Assembly: GCA_046590705.1 (NCBI GenBank)
Contig: JBKJUK010000205.1
Span: 1-5,446 of the forward strand
DNA length: 5,446 nucleotides
Direction of reading: 5' to 3'
Source: JBKJUK01 sp046590705
GTDB lineage: Bacteria > Acidobacteriota > Thermoanaerobaculia > Gp7-AA8
Every line of letters starts with the position of its first letter. The first letter of the stretch is position 1. Positions 1 to 4,983 of the stretch are shown in pieces. Made by a program: the position numbers and the translations under genes. The notes beneath the pieces were generated by a model. The model had not been told where the DNA came from and made no database searches. It was given only the letters and a program-made list of their open reading frames with translations.

Positions 1-37
1 ACACAACTGTTTAACCGGGGAAGCGGACGCTTTCATT

Positions 38-51
38 TCGCGACGTCGCGA
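38..51. repeat. 14-bp perfect palindrome
   Basis: The 14 bases TCGCGACGTCGCGA are identical to their reverse complement. After a two-base interruption on each side, CA/TG flanks (34-35 and 54-55) continue the symmetry. This is the geometry of a dimeric protein-binding site or a methylation/restriction target, but no neighbouring gene start inside the window explains it, and CG-rich palindromes can arise by chance in GC-rich DNA. Confidence 0.4.
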
Positions 52-110
52 TGTGATGGCTGTTCCCCTCGTATCGTTACTAGACGTCGGTAGGCCATGC
101 CAACCGCGGG

Positions 111-329
111 GGCTTTCCCGCACACTCGCGCGTCATTCCGATGAGCCACGCAGTGCTCAGGCTCGCGCTGTACGAACCGCGAAGAGGAATCTCCGGTCCG
201 CGCAGACGCGGTGGTGCAACACGATCCTCGCGGCGCGGACCGGAGATTCCTCTTCGCGAGTCCCACCACACGCGCTTGCATCAGCATCTCGTGCTCATCG
301 GAATGACGTGCCGTGTTCGACGGAACGCC
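111..329. repeat. Nested long inverted repeat (REP/MITE-like interspersed element)
   Basis: The inner arms 178-203 and 233-258 are perfect 26-bp reverse complements (GAAGAGGAATCTCCGGTCC core) around a 29-nt centre. The outer arms 131-146 (CGTCATTCCGATGAGC) and 293-308 are perfect 16-bp reverse complements. Between the two stems, 147-177 and 259-292 are only loosely related, and outside the outer stem a decayed symmetry (GGCTTTCCCGC near 111 against the complement of CGGAACGCC at 321-329) continues. The whole looks like two head-to-head copies of one repeat unit of about 100 bp, conserved at its stems and diverged between. The wording GTCATTC...GAAGA.GAATCTC resembles dispersed repeats found in many environmental bacterial genomes (general recollection, not searched). 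There is no transposase here, so any mobility would need to be supplied elsewhere. Confidence 0.8.
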
Positions 330-390
330 TTGGGTATGGTCTTGACCTGCCCCGGCCCCCCGACTCCGGCCCCCGGCCCGCACTACACAC

Positions 391-2121
391 TCAGACGGCG
401 ATCACCACGATGGTCTGATCGTCCTTCTGCGGTGCACTCCCCACGAACTCGTCCACGGCTTTACTGACCGCAGCCGTCATCTCGTCGACAGAATTTTCGG
501 CGTTCTTCGCCAGAATCTCGCACAGTCGGTCGTCGCCGAATTCTTCGTCCTGCAGATTTTCCGCTTCCGTGATCCCGTCGCTGTAAACGAAAAGCCTGGA
601 CCCCGGCGGGAACTGTTCGGTGCGCACGCTGTAACGCGTCTTCCCGAGGATTCCGATGGGAAGGCCATTGGAATCCAGCGGCGACACAACGGAGCCGCGC
701 AGGACGTATGCGGGATTGTGACCCGCGTTCACATACCGCAGAACTCCAGCTTCGGGGTCGATGGTAGCGAGAACCATGGTGATGAACTTATTCTCCGAGG
801 ACCAGTGGTGGATATGACGATTGAGGTCCGTGGCAATGGCGTCAATGTCCTTTCCTTCGTCGACCAGTAGAGCCAGCGCCGCGTGGAGAGCGGAGACCAG
901 AATCGCTGCTGGAACCGACTTTCCGGAGACGTCCGCCACGCAGATGGTGAGCTTGCCTTCGTGTTCGAAAAATGCGTGATAGTCGCCACCAAGCTGGCGC
1001 GCCGGCCGTGACATGGCTGCGATCTGGAATCCTTCGACCGTCGGCACACCGCGGGGAAGAATGTCGCGCTGGATGGTTGCGGCGAGTTCGATCTCCCTTT
1101 CCATGGTCTGTTTCTCGAGAGCCTCACGATGAAGTCTGGCGTTCTCGAGCGCGATGGCAGCCTGATTGGCGAACAGCGAGAGCAGTCTGACGTCGTTCTC
1201 CTCGAACGCTCCGACGCCGCCCTCGCGCAACTCCCGGTCCGCTGCAGCGAGCACACCGAGGCACGCCGCCCCGTTCTGGATGGGAAGAGCAACGAAGCTT
1301 TCACATCCCGGGAAAATGCAGTCGGCGCCCTGGTCGAATCGGATCGGGACACCTTCGAAGATCAGCCGTTTGGTGATTTCGGTGTCGATGTCGTCGCCGA
1401 AAAAGAGGGATCTCACATCGCCGAACGAACTGTGCAGCCGGAACTGCTCACCGTCCCGAAGATAGAGCGCGGCGCGGCGAGCATTCAACAGCGAAACGGA
1501 ACGGGTGAGAATTTCATCGGCCAGCTGATCGAGATCGAGGGTGGAAGCGATGGAGAGGCCGATGTCGTAAAGCGCCTCGAGTTCCCAGAGTTTGTATTTG
1601 AGCTGAAACTCCCCCTGCCTGACCTCACCAGCCATGCGGCGGTTGCTCAGCAGTGCGCTGGCGAAGCGGGAGGCTGTTCGAACGAGATCGAGTTCATCCG
1701 GCGAAGGGATCGAAACGGAGTTCGTTCCGAGGGCGATGAAGCCGATCTGTTCGCGTTTCGAACTGAGAGGTACGATGAGAGGAGACCACTCCAGACGCTC
1801 GACGGCATTCTGCAGGGCCAGACCTGCAGCGACATGAGGTACTGCCTGCTGCGGTTCGTCAGGGAACTCGCACGAGAATCGTCCTGGCCATTCGTCGTCG
1901 CAGCTGGAGGCGGCCAGAAGGTGATCGCTATCGGTTGTGTCGCAGAAGTAGACCGCGCCACACTCGGCGCTGGTGTTCTGCAGAAAAGCGTCGAGGATGG
2001 TGCGGCCAGCCGCGGTGCGATCGACGGTTTTGACCGGCACGCGCTCGAGTTGCTGAAGGTCCCTCAGCAGAGCTGGGAAGGTAGTCGGATCGACGAGCGT
2101 GGCGGGGAGATGGGGGGCCAT
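391..2121 (-). CDS. GAF-GAF-PP2C serine phosphatase (RsbU/SpoIIE type), partner-switch phosphatase
   Basis: This 576-residue protein is predicted to be a cytoplasmic Ser/Thr phosphatase that dephosphorylates a STAS anti-anti-sigma protein, most likely the one encoded just upstream. Residues about 35-160 form a degenerate GAF-like domain. Residues 170-190 are a short helix with LEALYDIG, about 190-330 a second GAF, and about 345-576 the SpoIIE/PP2C catalytic domain. Visible catalytic motifs are IQRDILP (350-356), GGDYHAFF (D380), VADVSGK (D397), NAGHNP (465-470), YSDGITEA (D515) and KDDQT (D568); the four family metal-binding aspartates appear intact. The usual second aspartate of GGDYYD is alanine (A383). 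GAF1 holds four cysteines (54, 60, 74, 84). It starts at ATG 2121, with only a weak SD (GGAA, 11 nt upstream), 95 nt after the STAS stop. No transmembrane segment is seen. The PP2C assignment is firm; the sensed signal is unknown. Confidence 0.93.
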   Translation of the reverse strand: MAPHLPATLVDPTTFPALLRDLQQLERVPVKTVDRTAAGRTILDAFLQNTSAECGAVYFCDTTDSDHLLAASSCDDEWPGRFSCEFPDEPQQAVPHVAAGLALQNAVERLEWSPLIVPLSSKREQIGFIALGTNSVSIPSPDELDLVRTASRFASALLSNRRMAGEVRQGEFQLKYKLWELEALYDIGLSIASTLDLDQLADEILTRSVSLLNARRAALYLRDGEQFRLHSSFGDVRSLFFGDDIDTEITKRLIFEGVPIRFDQGADCIFPGCESFVALPIQNGAACLGVLAAADRELREGGVGAFEENDVRLLSLFANQAAIALENARLHREALEKQTMEREIELAATIQRDILPRGVPTVEGFQIAAMSRPARQLGGDYHAFFEHEGKLTICVADVSGKSVPAAILVSALHAALALLVDEGKDIDAIATDLNRHIHHWSSENKFITMVLATIDPEAGVLRYVNAGHNPAYVLRGSVVSPLDSNGLPIGILGKTRYSVRTEQFPPGSRLFVYSDGITEAENLQDEEFGDDRLCEILAKNAENSVDEMTAAVSKAVDEFVGSAPQKDDQTIVVIAV

Positions 2122-2216
2122 GAGAGGGTTCCAGTATGCCGCAAAATCACAACCCGATTACCGCATGTCTGCAGAGTGACTTCAGATCCGCCGATCACGG
2201 CGATTGGAAACTCTGA
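2122..2216 (-). other. 95-nt spacer between STAS and phosphatase genes with two dyads
   Basis: The spacer separates two genes that should act together. It holds a small GC hairpin (CGCCG-ATCA-CGGCG, 2189-2202). At its upstream edge, the 14-bp perfect palindrome ACTCTGATCAGAGT (2210-2223) covers the STAS stop codon. I see no convincing promoter for the phosphatase, so read-through from the upstream genes is the simplest reading. The dyads may modulate relative expression, but this is speculative. Confidence 0.4.
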
Positions 2217-2567
2217 TCAGAGTGCGAATTCGCGACGGGCAGTTTCTTCATCGGTGAAGATCGGCGCGTACTGCGCGAGACCCATGATCTGGAAAGTTTT
2301 CTGAATGACCGGCGTGAGGCAGCAGAAGCCGAGTTTGCCGCCCTTCTCAATCATCTTCTCCATGATCTCGATCAGAATGCTGATGCCGATCGAGTTGACG
2401 ATCTTGGTATCGCGGAGGTTGAGAAGCAGTGTGTCGACGCCCTGATCCATGAGCTGGTAGGCATGCAGAGCGATCTCTTCTCCGCCCACGTTGTTGATGT
2501 AGCCCTTCGTGAAAAGAATTGCAGCGTTGCCTTTTCGTTCTACCGTTACTTTCAGCTCTTCGGTCAT
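2217..2567 (-). CDS. STAS-domain anti-sigma factor antagonist (SpoIIAA/RsbV family)
   Basis: This 116-residue single-domain STAS protein has the usual length for SpoIIAA/RsbV. In its family the unphosphorylated form binds the kinase/anti-sigma partner and releases the kinase's target; phosphorylation on one serine breaks the interaction. The alternating strand/helix pattern, GGEEI segment (28-32), LLLNLRDTKIVNSIGISIL (47-65) and C-terminal TFQIMGLAQY (91-100) are typical. The phospho-site motif, DSSG or DSTG in Bacillus homologues, reads N58-S59-I60-G61. The serine equivalent to SpoIIAA Ser58 is kept, while the preceding Asp is Asn and the next Ser/Thr is Ile. Its ATG overlaps the stop of the kinase gene (ATGA, 2564-2567), which implies translational coupling and near-stoichiometric synthesis. 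A vicinal cysteine pair (C82-C83) is present. The family call is strong; the binding partner is inferred from adjacency. Confidence 0.93.
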   Translation of the reverse strand: MTEELKVTVERKGNAAILFTKGYINNVGGEEIALHAYQLMDQGVDTLLLNLRDTKIVNSIGISILIEIMEKMIEKGGKLGFCCLTPVIQKTFQIMGLAQYAPIFTDEETARREFAL

Positions 2568-3013
2568 TGTGTTTTTCTCTCGCCGATCTTGATCATGTGC
2601 ACGGTCGTTCCTCCGGTTCCGGAGATGATCTCGACTTTATCCATGTGCGCCTCCATGATCTGAAGACCCCAGCCACGCTTGCGCGGGCCCGCTGCTCCAG
2701 CCACAGCTCTCTTGTGTCTGACCGTGTCGGGATCGAATCCCTGCCCATGATCCGTGATCCACAGCTCGAACTTGGGACGACCTTCCTCGGTAGCAGACCC
2801 GACGAATCTTAGATAGATGCGGTGGTCGGCGCAACAGGAGTGTTCACGTGCGTTGATACAGGCCTCGACGATGGCATGCGCCATTTCGTCGATTTCATCC
2901 GGTCCCATCCCGATTTCCCTAGCGAGCTCTCCGGCGGCGGAGGCCGCGGTGATCTCGACATCAGGGATCAGAGGAAGGATCAGATCCACCTGTCGCTCCG
3001 CAATGTTTGTCAT
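2564..3013 (-). CDS. RsbW/SpoIIAB-like HATPase_c serine kinase (switch kinase / anti-sigma regulator)
   Basis: This 149-residue GHKL ATPase is the size of RsbW/SpoIIAB. Such proteins phosphorylate their STAS partner and, when free of it, bind and inhibit a sigma factor or other target. Visible ATP-site motifs are the N box EACINAREHS (50-59, with E50 and N54), the G1 box DHGQGFD (88-94), the G2 region RGWGLQIM (113-120) and a final GGTTVHM (134-140). ATG 3013 is preceded by GGGAAGG two bases upstream of the start, a usable if tight SD. The stop overlaps the STAS start by ATGA. It lies 37 nt downstream of the small membrane ORF and is probably cotranscribed with it. Cysteines C52, C60 and C61 cluster at the N box. 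No sigma factor gene is adjacent in the window, so whether it acts as a true anti-sigma factor or on a non-sigma target cannot be told. Confidence 0.92.
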   Translation of the reverse strand: MTNIAERQVDLILPLIPDVEITAASAAGELAREIGMGPDEIDEMAHAIVEACINAREHSCCADHRIYLRFVGSATEEGRPKFELWITDHGQGFDPDTVRHKRAVAGAAGPRKRGWGLQIMEAHMDKVEIISGTGGTTVHMIKIGERKTQ

Positions 3014-3050
3014 TACCTTCCCAACGCTCTCAACCTTATGAACATCGAAT

Positions 3051-3218
3051 TTAAAACGAGAGGAACATCCCTGCCACCGTTCTCACCCAGTCCGGGATCA
3101 TGCTGGCCCGGTCCAACCCGTAAAGCACCATGGTGTTCAGTGCCAGCACGGTGGGTAGAACGTATGTTACGTGGAGATTCGCTACTAGTTTCGGTTTCAC
3201 ACCAGCAATCCCGATCAT
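3051..3218 (-). CDS. Small hypothetical membrane protein, 55 aa, head of the partner-switch operon
   Basis: I do not recognise this protein. The ORF runs from ATG (3216-3218) to TAA (3051-3053). A strong Shine-Dalgarno sequence, GGGAGG at 3224-3229, sits five bases before the ATG. The frame is closed by a TAA seven codons upstream of the ATG, so the start is well fixed. The peptide begins MIGIAGVKPK and has one hydrophobic stretch at about residues 14-35 (core VTYVLPTVLALNTMVLYG), consistent with a single membrane helix, then a short tail with MIPDW and a hydrophobic end. Lysines 8 and 10 before the helix suggest the N-terminus is inside. It lies 28-30 nt below the predicted start site of the -24/-12 promoter and 37 nt before the kinase gene, so it would be the operon's first cistron. 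Overlapping minus-strand frames offer no alternative protein. It could still be a chance ORF, so conservation in relatives would decide. Confidence 0.55.
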   Translation of the reverse strand: MIGIAGVKPKLVANLHVTYVLPTVLALNTMVLYGLDRASMIPDWVRTVAGMFLSF

Positions 3219-3223
3219 TGTTG

Positions 3224-3229
3224 CCTCCC
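3224..3229 (-). promoter_or_regulatory. Strong ribosome binding site of the 55-codon ORF
   Basis: GGGAGG on the minus strand is followed by CAACA and then ATG, giving canonical spacing. It is the best SD match seen before any start in the window and is the main argument that the short downstream ORF is translated. Confidence 0.6.
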
Positions 3230-3256
3230 GACGGTCTTAACTCGTTCCCGTACTAG

Positions 3257-3272
3257 AGCAACCGGGCTGCCG
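3257..3272 (-). promoter_or_regulatory. Candidate -24/-12 (sigma-54-type) promoter of the partner-switch operon
   Basis: Read on the minus strand the sequence is CGGCAGCCCGGTTGCT. Against the consensus TGGCACG-N4-TTGCW it keeps the GG at -24 and GC at -12 with exact spacing, plus GGCA and the complete TTGCT block. The first T, the C at position 6 and the G at position 7 differ. Transcription would begin about 12 bases below the -12 element, near 3246, leaving a leader of about 28 nt that includes the SD of the small ORF. The neighbouring gene encodes a sigma-54-activator-type regulator, which supports the reading. The motif coincides with an imperfect dyad, so it may instead reflect a hairpin or an operator. 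Confidence 0.5.
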
Positions 3273-3365
3273 TGTTGCCAACACTCAGCTTTGTACGCGC
3301 AAGCTACTGATTCGGATTGACTTAGCGCTCAGAGATCACTCGCTGCCATAAGAATCGATTTGGGG

Positions 3366-3382
3366 CGTTTTGTCCCGTTTGT
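3366..3382. promoter_or_regulatory. Possible upstream activator site: two CGTTTTGT-like words 10 bp apart
   Basis: CGTTTTGT (3366-3373) and CGTTTGT (3376-3382) repeat with about one helical turn spacing, roughly 100 bp upstream of the -24 element. That is a normal distance for an enhancer-binding protein. This is weak evidence: the words are short and T-rich, and they are direct repeats rather than the dyads usual for Fis-type dimers. Confidence 0.2.
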
Positions 3383-3426
3383 GGCGAAGATGACAGCACA
3401 ACCACATGCAAGACATTGATAATGCA

Positions 3427-4962
3427 CTAGTTAACCTTCATATACCAATCTGCTACATCTGTGTCGTTTTGACCCATCGATGACTTTCGCCGGTATAGAG
3501 TCTTTCGATCAAGCCCAAGAATCCTGGCGGCCTCGCTCATATTTCCTTCGGTATGCATCAGAACACGGGCGATGTAACGCCGCTCCAACTCCTGCATGGG
3601 AGGCATGCCCTTGTCGATCCCGGACCCGGGATCGTTGACGAGGGTCTCCGGGATCAGCACCTCGCCGGCGTTGATTACGGGGTCGGTGGTCAGGGCCAGT
3701 GCGCCCTCGATGAGATTCTCGAGTTCTCGTACGTTCCCTGGAAAGGGATAGCGCATCAGCTTCTGAAGCGCCTCGTGAGACATCTTCACGTTGTCGATCC
3801 CTTCCCGCTTCCCGTACTTTTCGAGGAAATAGCGAACGAGCTTGGGGATGTCTTCCTTGCGATCGCGCAGCGGAGGAAGCACGACTTCCACCACGCGCAA
3901 CCTGTAGTAGAGATCCTGTCTGAACTCGGTCTGCTCGATCATCTTCTCCAGGTCACGATGCGTCGCGGCCAGGAGCCTGACGTCGACCGAGATTTTTCGT
4001 CGCGCTCCGAGCTTCTCGATCTCGCGCTCCTGAATGACACGCAGGAGCTTGGCCTGCAGCGTCATCGGAATGTCGCCGATCTCATCGAGGAAGACCGTAC
4101 CGCCGCGGGCCAGCTCGAATTTTCCTGGTCTCGCTTCGACTCCCGTTGCCACTCCTCGCTCGATTCCAAAAAGCTCTGATTCGAGCAGCGTCTCCGGCAG
4201 CGCAGCACAATTGATGGCCACGAACGGCTTGTCCCGGCGCGGCGAATTGCCATGAATCAGACGCGCCACCATCTCCTTGCCGGTACCTGATTCGCCGCGG
4301 ATCAGGACGTTGGCCTGGCTGTCGGCGACTCGACCGATCACGTCGATCACCCGCTGCATCTGCGGTGAATCACCGATCATGAGCCGGTCGCTGTACTCGC
4401 GAATCATGCGGGCCTTCAGATCGCGATTTTCATCCTCGAGAGATTCGCGCACGAGATCGAGCATGGCGAACTTGCGACTGTTGTCGATCGCCGCAGCGCC
4501 GATGGAGGCCAGCGATTCCAGGAAGCGGCGGTCGTCTTCATCGAAGGCACCAGACTCGGCACCCCTGGCTTCTTTTCCCATCACTCCAATCGCGCCGAGC
4601 GTGCGGTCGCCTGCGGTCACCGGAGCCACCAGGATCGCGCCGCCCGGTTCATCAAGGAAGCCGGCGACCTCCATCGAGAAGGCCGCTCCTCCGGCCAGAG
4701 CCCGCCGGACAGGCTCTTCTGCGAAGCCGCGCTCGGCGAAACTGCGTCGCGCCATCCCGACGGTGTAGAGGTGCTGAAGCTGCGAGCGGTCGTCGAGCGA
4801 AAACGCAAAGCCGGTGGTGGCGTCGAGGATGGCAATCGCGCGCTGAAGCAACTCCTCGATCAGCTCCTCTTCCTGTCGCAGGGTATTGAGCGCACGCCCT
4901 ACGTCGTAGAGAGCTTCCAGCTGGAGAAGTTTGCGACGAAGTTCGAAGGTGGACGTCGGCAT
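3427..4962 (-). CDS. GAF-AAA+-Fis regulator of the sigma-54 activator (bEBP) class with variant GAFTGA loop
   Basis: This 511-residue cytoplasmic regulator has an N-terminal helix LEALYDVG (15-22), a GAF sensor (about 22-165), a coiled linker (about 165-190), an AAA+ domain (about 195-425) and a C-terminal Fis-type helix-turn-helix (about 457-494, NMSEAARILGLDRKTLYRRK). Walker A is GESGTGKE (223-230) and Walker B TVFLDEIG (289-296, D293-E294). The arginine-finger region is FRQDLYYRL (347-355) and the sensor II region FPGNVREL (407-414), so ATPase function looks intact. The sigma-54 contact motif GAFTGA is replaced by GVATGV (270-275), and the stretch from this motif to KFE is one residue shorter than in NtrC or PspF. 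There is no receiver domain, so control is probably by a ligand of the GAF. It starts at ATG 4962 with a weak AGG upstream, 21 nt after the TPR gene. A tail of about 17 residues follows the HTH. The likely target is the downstream partner-switch operon; this is inference from position. Confidence 0.93.
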   Translation of the reverse strand: MPTSTFELRRKLLQLEALYDVGRALNTLRQEEELIEELLQRAIAILDATTGFAFSLDDRSQLQHLYTVGMARRSFAERGFAEEPVRRALAGGAAFSMEVAGFLDEPGGAILVAPVTAGDRTLGAIGVMGKEARGAESGAFDEDDRRFLESLASIGAAAIDNSRKFAMLDLVRESLEDENRDLKARMIREYSDRLMIGDSPQMQRVIDVIGRVADSQANVLIRGESGTGKEMVARLIHGNSPRRDKPFVAINCAALPETLLESELFGIERGVATGVEARPGKFELARGGTVFLDEIGDIPMTLQAKLLRVIQEREIEKLGARRKISVDVRLLAATHRDLEKMIEQTEFRQDLYYRLRVVEVVLPPLRDRKEDIPKLVRYFLEKYGKREGIDNVKMSHEALQKLMRYPFPGNVRELENLIEGALALTTDPVINAGEVLIPETLVNDPGSGIDKGMPPMQELERRYIARVLMHTEGNMSEAARILGLDRKTLYRRKSSMGQNDTDVADWYMKVN

Positions 4963-4983
4963 CGTGTTACCTGCGACGCAGCA

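Larger units (their letters stand above)
1..390. other. Non-coding region downstream of the phosphatase gene
   Basis: No convincing gene lies here. Open frames on both strands run through the large inverted repeat, their peptides are arginine/serine-rich with no recognisable domain, and the frames on the two strands encode similar peptides only because the DNA is palindromic. The region holds the nested inverted repeat (about 111-329), a 14-bp perfect palindrome (38-51) and a C-rich stretch with two CCGGCCCCC copies starting at 352 and 366. No classical hairpin plus U-tract terminator is visible directly after the phosphatase stop codon at 391. The large palindrome, about 130 nt downstream, could block exonuclease or halt transcription of the minus-strand operon; that is inference. 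Confidence 0.7.
3219..3426 (-). other. Regulatory intergenic region upstream of the partner-switch operon
   Basis: This stretch of just over 200 nt, between the regulator stop and the small ORF, has no coding signal. By hand count, about 45-50% of bases at 3181-3420 are G or C, clearly lower than most of the coding sequence. It contains the -24/-12 motif (3257-3272), overlapped by an imperfect dyad (GCAAC CGG GCTG CCG T GTTGC, 3258-3278). About 95-110 bp upstream of that lies a pair of similar CGTTTTGT / CGTTTGT words 10 bp apart (3366 and 3376). No obvious rho-independent terminator for the regulator gene is visible. Confidence 0.55.

Noticed and set aside
111..329. CRISPR array
   Set aside because: The repeats are inverted and nested rather than regularly spaced direct repeats with unique spacers, and no cas genes are present.
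352..376. GC-rich repeats after the phosphatase stop as a rho-independent terminator
   Set aside because: The only stems are 4-bp GGCC self-complementary words with no U-tract on the transcribed strand.
33..467. Several frames of about 60-120 codons on both strands around the inverted repeat
   Set aside because: They translate the repeat itself (RHSDE, AKRNLRS and similar words appear on both strands because of the palindrome). These are typical spurious repeat ORFs.
1129..2304. 391-codon open frame on the plus strand, opposite the phosphatase and STAS genes
   Set aside because: It lies antisense to clear GAF/PP2C and STAS domains, its peptide is charged and low-complexity with no domain, and it has no supporting context. 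Long antisense frames are common opposite GC-rich genes.
3062..3076. Second sigma-54-like motif TGGCAGGGATGTTCC upstream of the kinase gene
   Set aside because: The essential GC at -12 is CC, and the motif lies inside the 55-codon ORF. It is much weaker than the motif at 3257-3272.
2822..3256. 144-codon plus-strand frame across the kinase start and intergenic region
   Set aside because: It overlaps the kinase N-terminus and the better supported small ORF, with no domain and a proline/serine-rich, shadow-like composition.
3269..3283. Overlapping TGGCAACACGGCAGC with GG and GC at the right spacing
   Set aside because: It lacks the TT before GC and overlaps the better match. Kept only as an alternative register.
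3553..4179. 208-codon plus-strand frame opposite the AAA+ regulator
   Set aside because: It is antisense to highly conserved AAA+ and Fis motifs, with no recognisable domain.
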